This document shows, piece after piece, positions 17,501 to 25,682 of a stretch of DNA of 58,473 nt (positions are counted from its first letter, which is position 1; every line of letters starts with the position of its first letter). A program made the translations under genes and the position numbers. Source of the stretch: JBBAAW01 sp964574405. Lineage in GTDB: Bacteria; Patescibacteriota; WWE3; UBA101185; UBA10185. The notes under the pieces are model-generated. The model was not told where the DNA came from, did not search any database, and saw nothing but the letters and a program-made list of their open reading frames with translations. The stretch covers positions 1 to 58,473 of the forward strand of contig CAZNNN010000001.1 of the NCBI GenBank assembly GCA_964574405.1. The letters run 5' to 3'.

Positions 17501-20007
17501 AATTTGATTCCACCGCCGTGTTTTACAAAATAGGCTTGTTAGACTCTCTGTGTAGCTGTTCCTTGATAGAAGATAAGGGAGCAAATAAAAACGGCACATT
17601 GGTGGAGAAATGTGTAGATGAATCTGGAAAAAAAACCGCCAATAAGCAGAATGTAAAAATGTTGCAGCCGTTGGGTAAGTTCAACGAGACATCAGATTGG
17701 AATTATAACGGCAAGGATCCCCGTTATCCTACTACTCAAGACAAGATTCACACGCTCCAACCCGGGTTTAAGTATGCCGGAGATGCCAGAGAGAATTACG
17801 AGGTACAAGGGGGTGCTCAAAACAAAATTACCTATTATCAACAACCTTTGGGAGATCAAGACTTTACACCTTTTTGGGTAGAGGCAGCAGAGGCTATTAA
17901 GTGTATTTTTGATGGAGACGAGAAAACCAACGATGTTGTAACAGGTAAAAAAGCCAAATGTAGCCGTACCCTCCCTATAGTAACTAAAAATAAAACCTTT
18001 GGTCCCTGGCTTCCGGATTTCAGCAGACTAAAAAGTGCCTTTATTTCTGTTATGGCGCTAAACGAACCCTTTGGAAAACCTGTTGCTACAACTTCCACCT
18101 GCCAAGTGGATGCCGCAGTAACTAAGGCCCAAACACCTGAAGAAAGACAGGGTCAGGGGCAAGACCTTACATTTAATACAAATACGGATTTGGCTGTTAC
18201 ATACGCAACAAACTCCGTATCCAGTCCCACATTTGGTGGTTTTTCAAAGCAGTGTACACATGAAGATGCGTGGAAGGTTACAGAGCGTCCACAAGGTCTT
18301 TTTTCTGTTGATTGTTCTCCTGACGGCGCGAATTGTTGGGTTTCTGGAGCTGTAACTAACGAGGATTGGAAAGGTGCTACATCAGTTATTTACAAATCCA
18401 CCGACAGCGGAGAAACATGGATGGACGACAACGGAGTTGCTGGATCGCTTTTCATTCACGGAATTCACACATCTGGTGCCACAAAAATTGCAACTGGGCA
18501 GGGTGGAGCTATCTACAAGATTTCCCCCGGACTGGATAGTTGGGACTTTTGGGCTAGTTTACAAACAAAAAAAAATGGAACTTATAGCTCCTTTTTGTAT
18601 GATGTGGCCACAAACGGGTTTGGACAATACTTAGCTACGGGTACAGGCTATGTGTTTTATGGTACAGACTCTGCTACAGGTATAAATTGGAAAGCGTTGG
18701 CAGGTACCGATGATGGACCTCTTCTTCCCGGTCCGGATTGTCATGAGGATAGGGATTGGCCCTATCCTTCAGGTGATAGAAGAATTGATAATGACTACTG
18801 TACAGCAGCGGAGCGTACTGCGGGTTGTTCTTGCGACAGCAACCCTTTAACACCAGGTCTATACTGTCCTACCAACCCCAGTGAACTTGCATGTGATACT
18901 AATTCAACTACCCCCGCCCCCAAATGTTGCGACAATATTCAGAATAACGGTACTCCGGACTGTATTTGTACGGGCACACCATCCAGCCCCGATCCGGATC
19001 ATACGCCAAGAACTAGAGACTGTTTAGATGATTACGGAAAATGTTGGGGTTGGCACGATAGTTCCATCTGGGCTGCTGACTGCAACAGGATTGGTGATTG
19101 TATGATTGCTGGTCAAAAATCTCCAAAAATATGGTCTGCACCCAAAAATAAGCTCAGTGACACTACAACCTGGTGGAATAGTAAGAAGCTACTAACAGAT
19201 TTTGGTGTAGGCGGTGGTAGTGCGGCTATGGGGATTTCTTATCCCGGCGGGGTCAATGATGGGATTGCTTATGTAGTTGGCGGTGGTCCAGATAGCGACG
19301 AGGCTGGAGCATTTATAGTAAAAACTGAAGACAAGGGCGCAAACTGGGTATTAAAGATGAACGGTGTTGATGCGGGAAGATATGGTTTGCGGGGAGTAGA
19401 TTGTTTAAGCGACTTAAAATGTGTAGCGGTTGGTAATCATGGGGTAATATTAATTTCTGATGACGGTGGAGCGAGTTGGAAAGAAAAATGGGCAGATGAC
19501 ATTGAGATTAAAAATGCTGTCAACGCGGGAGTGCGTTTTTGGGATGTTTCGTATAACAGTGCAAACTCTATTGTAGTGGTAGGTTTTAAACCCACAATCC
19601 TCGGAAGCAGAAATGTGACTGGAGTTATTTATACTTTGGGGGAGAAGGAGATTTGTACGGAACCCTCGGAGCCTGAACCACCAACGCCTCCGGGTCCGCC
19701 CGGACCCCCAGGACCTCCGGGGAATCCTGGAGCATATTGTAACGACGGATGCCAGGCATGCTGGTCTTTGCAGATTAGTGCCGACCGTGGAGGTTTCACT
19801 GTTACAAATCCTGGAGAAGGCACATGGGGTGACCTTCATATACAGTGGAAAAATAACAGTAACGGAAATAGGTATCAAATACCTGGTAGAGAAACTGGGA
19901 GAAACACTGTCCGTATTGATAATCCTGGGTGTGGGGATTGGGAATTTGATTCGCGAGCTTCGGGTTGTCAGGATCAGTCTAGACCTGGTGGCAATGTTCC
20001 TTGCTGA
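14590..20007 (+). CDS. Giant secreted multidomain protein (1805 aa), glycosidase-like with YCF48/BNR repeats
   Basis: A signal peptide (hydrophobic 8-26) has a likely cleavage after VYA at residue 35. Residues ~38-350 look like a TIM-barrel glycoside hydrolase: YVSFGNE places a Glu at 141 and NIWMEFG another at 285, the spacing of a retaining clan A enzyme. Near residue 790-830 two Ca-binding, dockerin-like segments appear (GDLDGINGVDRSDGE, CGDLNDDGNIGAGE). Around 1258-1330 and 1570-1640 are BNR/YCF48-type repeats (YKSTDSGETW, ISDDGGASW). A collagen-like GPP run lies near 1694-1713 before a Cys-rich C-terminal domain. Many Cys pairs suit an exported protein. It probably binds or degrades polysaccharide at the cell surface; this is inference. 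Confidence 0.85.
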   Translation: MATFMTRIFKAFLVFIVFFCASFFVGDLGIRKVYAEEVWGSHAYCWANKTIFDLIWSTYGGNDWYPVTVMIGVDANGVANLQTLFANATSGGKKIYPILRLTSQGGPTAWSKIDSQNAADMLGGVTPDGFPGPIYVSFGNETHMANEWADEKDPSSEYGRYFRDFVQAMSIKLNRSSYVLGHAAVNLSFPPGEIGEGWSSEEGPGDRAERFYSSVTGKGAGSFSGSRVLFSNPYELGSVPFPDDPGIPGTAYRAGTALNIPEHIDIDRHYNAQQGGSNSPNIWMEFGKRPGAPIGERQAFLEQAYATDKRDYKGLDPKFITPMLMSDIEKYIVVFKDESIGGGVAYIQCTDSSCGDEICAGGLASNNPPVPPLVVGDPGALDLPPICPSGNMSLKIKGTIKSSDDFAIQRNELTNETEFINRKNIPEDQWVNYTFTNNQPINGAIVAIYPSYAFSGSDAFGNTHEYSPGKLGGKLHSSTRVNFVRTKSDGNFEITATKTGTEVCDLGGWKQYLTVICPEKVNGTVKTIVKDLYAFPLNKTNGEVVLRDINVACDIDLTKNGRPKPPTSLEYVARDPNKFLACSDWGMSPGDKKVSKTIKWDYKVLIQDQHNTSKSFPFNLGDWITSLLPADIRAKLPFKGVKEGFLGTEQVSCDVRSMFSSVIGFYGGIKSAVAQLPNYYGFSSKPPGTQTYNNYEEKTPLPLCSEIRDCSSAVSFDGKKNNMQTCGGMANNLRSPYDGTIVNASGATVRNTTGYSERFRLTNKNMEVCRESLSESSPRRTLIEIAPPEGICGDLDGINGVDRSDGELPCPDNPKCGDLNDDGNIGAGETTCTGGGLTYKFDSRYFPYDVVYTATSEPLAYSMQTRTNNYLDSVSSPNVGTHNRVIPFGPAEGTRPDNQGDGQRFPEGYQESKWPASPDASQDKAYGMSGDSWTGQQYSASMVLANPVEFAGIPDANSIRKATAELTSTVKFDSTAVFYKIGLLDSLCSCSLIEDKGANKNGTLVEKCVDESGKKTANKQNVKMLQPLGKFNETSDWNYNGKDPRYPTTQDKIHTLQPGFKYAGDARENYEVQGGAQNKITYYQQPLGDQDFTPFWVEAAEAIKCIFDGDEKTNDVVTGKKAKCSRTLPIVTKNKTFGPWLPDFSRLKSAFISVMALNEPFGKPVATTSTCQVDAAVTKAQTPEERQGQGQDLTFNTNTDLAVTYATNSVSSPTFGGFSKQCTHEDAWKVTERPQGLFSVDCSPDGANCWVSGAVTNEDWKGATSVIYKSTDSGETWMDDNGVAGSLFIHGIHTSGATKIATGQGGAIYKISPGLDSWDFWASLQTKKNGTYSSFLYDVATNGFGQYLATGTGYVFYGTDSATGINWKALAGTDDGPLLPGPDCHEDRDWPYPSGDRRIDNDYCTAAERTAGCSCDSNPLTPGLYCPTNPSELACDTNSTTPAPKCCDNIQNNGTPDCICTGTPSSPDPDHTPRTRDCLDDYGKCWGWHDSSIWAADCNRIGDCMIAGQKSPKIWSAPKNKLSDTTTWWNSKKLLTDFGVGGGSAAMGISYPGGVNDGIAYVVGGGPDSDEAGAFIVKTEDKGANWVLKMNGVDAGRYGLRGVDCLSDLKCVAVGNHGVILISDDGGASWKEKWADDIEIKNAVNAGVRFWDVSYNSANSIVVVGFKPTILGSRNVTGVIYTLGEKEICTEPSEPEPPTPPGPPGPPGPPGNPGAYCNDGCQACWSLQISADRGGFTVTNPGEGTWGDLHIQWKNNSNGNRYQIPGRETGRNTVRIDNPGCGDWEFDSRASGCQDQSRPGGNVPC

Positions 20008-20042
20008 ACCCATTATCGATATAAAGGTTTTTGAGTTACCTG

Positions 20043-20732
20043 CTAATCTGTTGAGAGTAACGGGGTGGTTACATCCGCAATGTAAACTGTTCCATAAGTC
20101 ATTGATTTTATTTCAATAAGAACAAATCGCCCGTTCACCAAAGGTCTAAACTCAAACGATCCCCCGGGTTTAATCAAAAAAGGTTCTTTTAAAGCCTTAT
20201 GTGTTACAGACACCTGTTTAATTTCAACATCATTTTTACTTCTGTTCACCCAGATAATTTTTTGACCTGTATATCCAGATGCATCAGTTGGAGAGAAGTT
20301 AGTGCCGTTAAATTCAATAACAGTATCTTTAAGTCTCCTTTCGTATTCCTCTTGTTCGGCTGACTTTTCATCTTGGATAATTTCCGGATACACACTGCTG
20401 GAATAAGTGGACGATCCCGGCTTGGGCGGCATGGGATACCCTTGTTCGTCACGCAAATCCGGGTTGGACTCGCCGTAGAAATATGGAGTGCCTTTGTTTG
20501 CTGGGCTGGCTTCCTGTGGGGCAAAATAGGGTTTGTCGATTGGTTTATCCTTTAATGGTTGGGTAGGTTCTTGTTGGTTAAAAACTTCGTCGCTCACTTT
20601 TTTAAAATTAGCCGGCACACTCTTTATTTGCTGCTGGTCAGAAACAATTATTAGCAGGAATACAATTAGTATGATAAGTCCAAGTAAAAACACTGGGGTG
20701 TTTCTTTTTAGAAAGCCTACAAAATTTTTCAC
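20043..20732 (-). CDS. Membrane-anchored cupredoxin-like protein
   Basis: A 229-aa protein with one N-terminal membrane helix (about residues 12-32) and a Pro/Ser/Tyr-rich linker to ~125. The C-terminal beta domain has FNGTNFSPTDASGYTGQKIIWVN, the layout of the cupredoxin fold. The usual copper ligands are not evident: there is no Cys and the expected C-terminal His/Met are missing. It may therefore be a structural or ligand-binding version. It converges with the giant secreted protein, 35 bases apart. An envelope location is likely, the function is unknown. Confidence 0.72.
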   Translation of the reverse strand: MKNFVGFLKRNTPVFLLGLIILIVFLLIIVSDQQQIKSVPANFKKVSDEVFNQQEPTQPLKDKPIDKPYFAPQEASPANKGTPYFYGESNPDLRDEQGYPMPPKPGSSTYSSSVYPEIIQDEKSAEQEEYERRLKDTVIEFNGTNFSPTDASGYTGQKIIWVNRSKNDVEIKQVSVTHKALKEPFLIKPGGSFEFRPLVNGRFVLIEIKSMTYGTVYIADVTTPLLSTD

Positions 20733-20759
20733 AACTTGATTATAGCAACAATCGTATTT

Positions 20760-20788
20760 TTGCCAAAAAGAGCTAAAAAAGCTAATAT
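20760..20788 (+). promoter_or_regulatory. Leaderless-type promoter of the suf operon
   Basis: TTGCCA (20760-20765), a 17-base spacer, TAATAT (20783-20788), six bases, then the sufC ATG at 20795. No Shine-Dalgarno is present. Confidence 0.7.
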
Positions 20789-20794
20789 ACCCCC

Positions 20795-21559
20795 ATGCAA
20801 AAAGAACTTCTTGCTGTAAAAAATCTTATCGTTAAGATAGACGATAAAAATATTCTAAATGGTATTACTCTGCAGATTAACGCAGGAGAAATTCACGCCC
20901 TAATGGGTCCAAATGGGAGCGGCAAAAGCACGCTGGCTCAAGTTATTGCAGGAAATCCCAGCTATCTTATCGACGGGGGGGAAGTGGTGTTTAACGGAAA
21001 AAACATCGTAGATTTGTTACCTCATGAGCGGGCAAAGCTAGGAATTTTTTTGTCGTTTCAGTATCCGTTAGAAATTCCAGGAGTAAATGTAGCCAGTTTT
21101 TTGCGCATGATTCACAACAAAAGATTTGAGGAAAATATCTCCCCTATAAAGTTTAGAGCTTTGCTGGAAGAAAAAATGACGCTGATTAACACGAAAGACG
21201 AATTTTCCGACCGCTATTTAAATGAGGGTTTTTCTGGCGGGGAGAAAAAAAGAATGGAAATTTTACAAATGTTAGTTTTAGAACCAAAGCTGGTTATTTT
21301 AGATGAAGTGGATAGTGGATTAGATATTGACGCATTAAAATCAGTAGCCAACGGAGTTAACAGGCTTTGCCGGAAAAACCCGGAAACAGCCTTTATGATC
21401 ATTACCCATCACGCCAGAATTCTCGAGCATATTAAGCCCAACTTTATACACATTATGCAAAGCGGGCGGATAGTTAAATCCGGAGGTTTGGAAGTTGCAC
21501 AGAAGCTGGAACTGGAAGGTTACAAGGAATTTAACGAGGAGTTGGAGAAAACAAACTAA
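20795..21559 (+). CDS. sufC: SUF Fe-S assembly ATPase SufC
   Basis: The 254-aa ABC-type ATPase of the SufBCD scaffold. Walker A is MGPNGSGKST, the Q-loop is SFQYP, the signature is FSGGEKKR and Walker B is LVILDEVDSGLD. The switch His lies in IITHHARIL. Length and motifs are standard for SufC. It is first in the sufC-B-D-S-U operon, read from a promoter placing +1 at the ATG. SufC energises Fe-S cluster building on SufB/SufD in the cytoplasm. Confidence 0.97.
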   Translation: MQKELLAVKNLIVKIDDKNILNGITLQINAGEIHALMGPNGSGKSTLAQVIAGNPSYLIDGGEVVFNGKNIVDLLPHERAKLGIFLSFQYPLEIPGVNVASFLRMIHNKRFEENISPIKFRALLEEKMTLINTKDEFSDRYLNEGFSGGEKKRMEILQMLVLEPKLVILDEVDSGLDIDALKSVANGVNRLCRKNPETAFMIITHHARILEHIKPNFIHIMQSGRIVKSGGLEVAQKLELEGYKEFNEELEKTN

Positions 21560-21576
21560 ATGGTGCTATTGCAAAT

Positions 21577-21611
21577 CGTATGTAAATTACACATACGGAG
21601 TACATACAGAG
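21577..21611. promoter_or_regulatory. Inverted and direct repeats between sufC and sufB
   Basis: CGTATGT (21577-21583) and ACATACG (21591-21597) form a 7-bp hairpin with a 7-base loop. They are followed by an 11-bp direct repeat, ACATACGGAGT then ACATACAGAGT, ending at the sufB ATG. It could be an operator, an RNA structure tuning sufB translation, or a processing site. Confidence 0.5.
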
Positions 21612-21612
21612 T

Positions 21613-23055
21613 ATGAACAAAATAATCAACCTACAAAACACCAGAGCCAAGAGTGCCCAGCAGGTTAAAAAAATCGGATTGGGTAGCTATAAATTTGGGT
21701 TCTCGTCGCCGGAAGATTATGTTTACAAGCCGGAAAAAGGTCTTAACGAGCAAGTCATAAGAAAAATCTCTCAACTTAAAGGTGAGCCGGATTGGATGTT
21801 GGACTTTAGACTCAAGTCGTACCAAACATTTTTACAAAAAAAGATGCCCGCCTGGGGACCGGATTTATCACACATAGACTTCAATAATATCTATTACTAC
21901 ATCAAGCCTACCAAGCAGCAGGAAAAAAGCTGGGACGATGTACCTACAGATATTAAAAATACTTTTGATAGGTTGGGGATTCCGCAAGCCGAGCAGGAAC
22001 ATTTGTCTGGTGTTAAAGCGCAGTATGAGTCGGAAGTGGTGTATGGGTCGCTCCTTAAAGAACTTAGCGATTTAGGGGTAATTTTTTTGGATACTGATAG
22101 CGCGCTTAAGAAATATCCAGAATTTTTTAAGGAGTGGTTTGGTAAAATTATTCCAGCTGGCGACAACAAATTTTCCGCCTTAAACAGCGCCACTTGGAGT
22201 GGTGGGTCGTTTGTTTACATTCCAAAAGGTGTGCAAGTTAAAAGACCATTACAAGCATACTTTAGAATCAACGCCAAAAATATGGGTCAATTTGAACGCA
22301 CTTTAATTATTGCGGACGAGGGTAGTTTTGTTTCTTATCTTGAAGGTTGCACGGCTCCGCTGTATTCCAGCGACTCGTTACACGCCGCGGTAGTGGAGAT
22401 TGTGGTTAAGAAAAATGCGCGGGTACGCTATACCACCATTCAAAACTGGTCTGGCGATGTCTATAATCTGGTAACCAAGCGCGCGCGGGTGGAAGCTGGG
22501 GGGGTGATGGAATGGCTAGATGGCAACATCGGCTCGAAGGTAAGTATGAAGTATCCCAGTTGTTATTTAGTTGGCAATGGAGCGAGAGGAGAAATGCTCT
22601 CTATTGCCTACGCCGATGCGGGTAAACATCAGGACACAGGAGCCAAAATGATCCATCTTGCCCCCAACACTTCGTCTAAGATTATTTCAAAGTCCATTTC
22701 TTTAAACGGAGGTAGAACAAGCTACAGAGGATTGGTGCAAATTTCAGAGTCGGCAAAAAATGCTAAAGCCAAAGTTGAATGTGACGCCTTGATTTTGGAC
22801 AACGAATCCGCCTCTGACACCTTTCCTGTGATGAAAATTGATGAAAGTTCTGCCACTGTTGAACATGAAGCCACGGTTTCTAAAGTAGGGCAAGAAAGGC
22901 TTTATTATTTAATGTCGCGCGGGCTTACTAAAGACGAGGCTATGAGTTTAATAGTAAACGGCTTTATTGAACCAATCGTAAAAGAACTACCGCTTGAATA
23001 CGCAGTGGAGCTTAATAGACTTATTGAACTTGGTATGGAAGGATCAGTGGGATGA
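21613..23055 (+). CDS. sufB: SUF Fe-S assembly scaffold SufB
   Basis: A 480-aa SufB. Conserved features are EPDWMLDFRLKSY near the N-terminus, WSGGSFVYIPKGV, EGCTAP with the cluster-associated Cys, SIAYADAGKHQDTGAKMIH, TSSKIISKSISLNGG, SYRGLV, and the C-terminal INGF-like VNGFIEPI. The length is typical. It overlaps sufD by four bases (ATGA). It is the central scaffold on which the cluster is assembled with SufC and SufD. Confidence 0.97.
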   Translation: MNKIINLQNTRAKSAQQVKKIGLGSYKFGFSSPEDYVYKPEKGLNEQVIRKISQLKGEPDWMLDFRLKSYQTFLQKKMPAWGPDLSHIDFNNIYYYIKPTKQQEKSWDDVPTDIKNTFDRLGIPQAEQEHLSGVKAQYESEVVYGSLLKELSDLGVIFLDTDSALKKYPEFFKEWFGKIIPAGDNKFSALNSATWSGGSFVYIPKGVQVKRPLQAYFRINAKNMGQFERTLIIADEGSFVSYLEGCTAPLYSSDSLHAAVVEIVVKKNARVRYTTIQNWSGDVYNLVTKRARVEAGGVMEWLDGNIGSKVSMKYPSCYLVGNGARGEMLSIAYADAGKHQDTGAKMIHLAPNTSSKIISKSISLNGGRTSYRGLVQISESAKNAKAKVECDALILDNESASDTFPVMKIDESSATVEHEATVSKVGQERLYYLMSRGLTKDEAMSLIVNGFIEPIVKELPLEYAVELNRLIELGMEGSVG

Positions 23056-23603
23056 AAAAAGAAATTATCCAATTTGGTACTACCAACACATTAACCGTGT
23101 CGCCTACGGAAGACACAGTGTTTAGCATTAAGTTTAACGGGAACGAACGGGGTCAAAAATCATTGATCGTGTATCTTGATGTACCAAATATGTCGTGCAA
23201 AATTTATTGTGGCTACAAAGTGTCGCTGGGTAATACAATCGATCTAATTACCACCATCATTCACAAAGCCCCTGCCACCAATTGCGATACTGTTATCCGA
23301 GGCGTTTTATATAACGGCGGAGTTTCAAGTTATCAAGGTAAAGTAATCATTGAAAAAACGGCTCAAGGATCAGTATCCCGATTAGAGGATAGAGTTTTAG
23401 TAGTGGGCGAGGGAACGCACAATCACGCCGAACCCGTAATGCAGATAGAAGCTAACAATGTAGTAGCCTCGCACGCCTCTACAACAGGTAGGGTGGACGG
23501 GGGTCAGCTGTACTATTTACAAAGTCGTGGACTTTCGCGTGAGGAGTCGCAGGATTTGCTGATCGATGCGTTTCTATGCAATAGCGAACAAAGTGAGTAT
23601 TAG
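23052..23603 (+). CDS. sufD: Short SufD-like protein
   Basis: The 183-aa protein matches only the C-terminal beta-helix and helical part of SufD (full length ~400-440 aa). The recognisable segment includes VVGEGTHNHAEPVMQIEANN, then ASHASTTGRVDGGQLYYL and SRGLSREESQDLLIDAFL. The N-terminal dimer arm is missing. Position between sufB and sufS supports a role as SufB partner. The final residues SEQSEY lie inside a 35-bp tandem repeat, so the C-terminus may have been altered by repeat DNA. Confidence 0.88.
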   Translation: MKKEIIQFGTTNTLTVSPTEDTVFSIKFNGNERGQKSLIVYLDVPNMSCKIYCGYKVSLGNTIDLITTIIHKAPATNCDTVIRGVLYNGGVSSYQGKVIIEKTAQGSVSRLEDRVLVVGEGTHNHAEPVMQIEANNVVASHASTTGRVDGGQLYYLQSRGLSREESQDLLIDAFLCNSEQSEY

Positions 23604-23667
23604 ACACATAGTGTCGTAGCGAACAAAGTGAGTATTAGACACATAGTGTCGTAGCGAACAAAGTGAG
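23582..23667 (+). repeat. 35-bp tandem repeat upstream of sufS
   Basis: Two complete 35-bp units (23582-23616 and 23617-23651) and a 16-base partial (23652-23667). Each unit joins TAGCGAACAAAGTGAG to TATTAGACACATAGTGTCG, the latter holding the palindrome GACAC-ATA-GTGTC. The array covers the end of sufD and stops one base before the sufS -10 box. A homologous copy precedes the PilM-like gene at 38193-38249. Confidence 0.9.
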
Positions 23668-23854
23668 CTATAATTAGCACCATGCTAGATGTCCAAAAAN
23701 NNNNNNNNNNNNNNNNNNNNNNNNNNNNNNNNNNNNNNNNNNNNNNNNNNNNNNNNNNNNNNNNNNNNNNNNNNNNNNNNNNNNNNNNNNNNNNNNNNNA
23801 GTGTCGTAGCGAACAAAGTGAGCTATAATTAGCACCATGCTAGATGTCCAAAAA
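23645..23854 (+). other. Assembly gap (100 N at 23700-23799) with identical 55-base flanks
   Basis: The 55 bases before the N run (23645-23699) equal the 55 bases after it (23800-23854). They include the end of the repeat, TATAAT and the first codons of sufS. This is the pattern of two contigs overlapping by one assembler k-mer and joined by a default 100-N spacer. The true sequence probably has one copy, but the tandem repeat number is uncertain. The truncated sufS start at 23682-23699 is not a separate gene. Confidence 0.85.
23824..23829 (+). promoter_or_regulatory. -10 box of the sufS promoter
   Basis: TATAAT, seven bases before the sufS ATG at 23837; a duplicate copy is at 23669-23674 before the gap. 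The position 17 bases upstream is GTGTCG from the repeat palindrome, not a normal -35, so an activator or an alternative contact may replace it. Confidence 0.65.
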
Positions 23855-25072
23855 ATTAAAGCCGATTTCCCCATTTTAAGTAGACAGACTAATGGGCACG
23901 ATTTGGTGTATCTAGATAATTCCGCTACTTCGCAAAAACCTGTGCAGATATTAAGTGCGGTGGATGATTATTATAAAACCTGTAACGCTAATGTGCACCG
24001 CGGCTCTCATACCTTGGCGGACGAAGCAACTTCCCGTTACGAGAAGTCGCGGGAAACGGTAGCGCGGTTTATTGGGGCTCAAAAGCCAGAGGAAATTATT
24101 TTTGTTCGTAACGCCACTGAAGCCTTAAATTTAGTTGCGTATTCTTACGCCTCAGACAATTTAGCAAGTGGCGAAGAAATTTTATTGGGAGTTTGGGAAC
24201 ATCACAGCAACTTAGTTCCTTGGCAACAAGTTTGTTTAAAAACTGGTGCAAAGCTTATTTACACCTACCCAACCAGAGAGGGGCTTTTTGACTTTAATGA
24301 CTACAAATCTAAACTTACTAAAAAAACTAAAATGGTGGCCGTAGCCCAAGCCAGCAATGTTTTAGGTACAATCTTTCCTGTGGCGGAAATTATTGCGGAA
24401 GCTAAAAAGTTTGGCGCAGTTACAATAATAGATGGCGCCCAATCCACGCCGCACATGCCTGTAAATGTTAAAAACCTAGGGTGTGATTTTTTTGCTTTTT
24501 CGGGACACAAAATGTTAGCTCCAATGGGAATTGGAATATTATATGTAAAAGCGGGAATGTATAATCGTATGCATCCTTTTATGACGGGAGGAGGGATGAT
24601 TTTAGAAGTGGACGAACAAAAAGCTACTTGGGAAAAGCCACCTTATATGTTTGAGGCGGGCACGCCCAATGTGAGCGGTGCAATAGGTTTAGCATCAGCC
24701 ATCAACTATCTAGATAATGTAGGCATGAGAAATATTCGCGATCACGAAATCGGTCTTAATCAATACACCTTGGACGCTTTTAAAAAACTCGCAGGTTCAG
24801 TGCCCTCACTGAATATTATAGGTTCCAGCGATCCAGTCCAAAGAACAGGTCTTATTAGTTTCTATCTAAATAATATCCATTCCCACGATATATCTGCAAT
24901 TCTTGATCAACAGGGTGTTGCTGTTAGATCTGGCTATCACTGCGCCATGCCCCTGCACCTAAAATTGGGAGTTGGTCCAACTTGTAGAGCCAGTTGGTAT
25001 CTTTACAACAGTCAAAAAGATATTGATGTTTTGGTTGAGGGCGTTAAAGAGGCGTCTAGAATACTAGCCTAA
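23837..25072 (+). CDS. sufS: Cysteine desulfurase SufS
   Basis: A 411-aa PLP enzyme that takes sulfur from cysteine for Fe-S assembly. Visible are YLDNSATSQKP, NVHRGSHTLADEAT, the cofactor region DGAQSTPHM, the Schiff-base Lys in FSGHKMLAPMG, and the active Cys in RSGYHCAMPLH. It is of group II (SufS-type) length. It is separated from sufD by the 35-bp repeats and has its own promoter, so it can be expressed independently of sufCBD. It ends one base before sufU. Confidence 0.96.
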   Translation: MLDVQKIKADFPILSRQTNGHDLVYLDNSATSQKPVQILSAVDDYYKTCNANVHRGSHTLADEATSRYEKSRETVARFIGAQKPEEIIFVRNATEALNLVAYSYASDNLASGEEILLGVWEHHSNLVPWQQVCLKTGAKLIYTYPTREGLFDFNDYKSKLTKKTKMVAVAQASNVLGTIFPVAEIIAEAKKFGAVTIIDGAQSTPHMPVNVKNLGCDFFAFSGHKMLAPMGIGILYVKAGMYNRMHPFMTGGGMILEVDEQKATWEKPPYMFEAGTPNVSGAIGLASAINYLDNVGMRNIRDHEIGLNQYTLDAFKKLAGSVPSLNIIGSSDPVQRTGLISFYLNNIHSHDISAILDQQGVAVRSGYHCAMPLHLKLGVGPTCRASWYLYNSQKDIDVLVEGVKEASRILA

Positions 25073-25073
25073 A

Positions 25074-25451
25074 ATGAGCAATCAACTTTACCGCCAACAA
25101 TTTATGGAAATATTTAAGTCCAACGCCAATTTTGGGAAAATGGATACCCCCACCGTTACCGCGGATCAAATTAACTCTATTTGTGGCGATAAAATGGTTT
25201 TACAACTAAAAATTGTGGACGCCAAGGTAATAGATGCAAAATTTACCGGTGTAGCTTGCGCCGTGTCCAAAACTTCCGCCTCCATGCTTACCCAGGAAAT
25301 AAAGGGCAAGAATGTGGCGGACTTGCAAAAACTAACCGAACAAACTGTACTAGACTTAATTAAATTTGATTTAACATCCAGTAGGCAACAATGTGCACTT
25401 TTATGCTATCATGCTCTTAAGAAAGCCCTGGATAGCTATGATAGAAAATAG
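25074..25451 (+). CDS. sufU: SufU-type sulfur acceptor/scaffold
   Basis: The 125-aa NifU/IscU-like protein accepts sulfur from SufS. Conserved Cys residues lie in SICGDKM, GVACAVSKTSASML and RQQCALLCYHAL. The extended spacing matches zinc-containing SufU rather than IscU. It is one base after sufS and overlaps the next gene by 14 bases, so coupled translation is likely. Confidence 0.93.
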   Translation: MSNQLYRQQFMEIFKSNANFGKMDTPTVTADQINSICGDKMVLQLKIVDAKVIDAKFTGVACAVSKTSASMLTQEIKGKNVADLQKLTEQTVLDLIKFDLTSSRQQCALLCYHALKKALDSYDRK

Positions 25452-25680
25452 AACTGCAAACAAAGAATCAGCCGTTACTAGATCCAGCAACCTTGGCGAG
25501 GTAGTTTTTAAATATCCAAAAACCGCGGAGGTCTTATTGGACTATGGGCTACATTGCGTGGGTTGCGGAGCTATGAACTACGACACTATTGAGGCCGGTG
25601 CGCGCGTCCACGGCTTTAACGATGCAGAAATAGACGAGCTAGTAATCCGTGTTAATGAAGTAATAAAGTTTGACAAGTGA
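25438..25680 (+). CDS. DUF1858 redox-disulfide domain protein
   Basis: An 80-aa small protein with the family core: EVVFKYPKTAEVLLDYGLHC, VGCG, then TIEAGARVHGF. The CVGC pair could form a disulfide or bind a metal. Such proteins occur next to hybrid-cluster and Fe-S assembly genes; the exact role is not known. The start was placed at ATG 25438, overlapping the end of sufU. It is coupled to the ferredoxin gene that follows. Confidence 0.88.
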   Translation: MIENRTANKESAVTRSSNLGEVVFKYPKTAEVLLDYGLHCVGCGAMNYDTIEAGARVHGFNDAEIDELVIRVNEVIKFDK

Positions 25681-25682
25681 TT

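Noticed and set aside
18374..18634. Long alternative-frame reading frames inside the giant secreted-protein gene
   Set aside because: They are shadows of the 1805-aa frame: no ribosome-binding sites, no recognisable motifs and implausible composition.
23582..23667. CRISPR-like array from the 35-bp units
   Set aside because: Units are directly adjacent with no spacers, only two and a half copies exist, and no cas gene is in the window.
23682..23699. A separate short gene starting before the N gap
   Set aside because: It is an exact duplicate of the first codons of sufS within the 55-base overlap and is explained by assembly.
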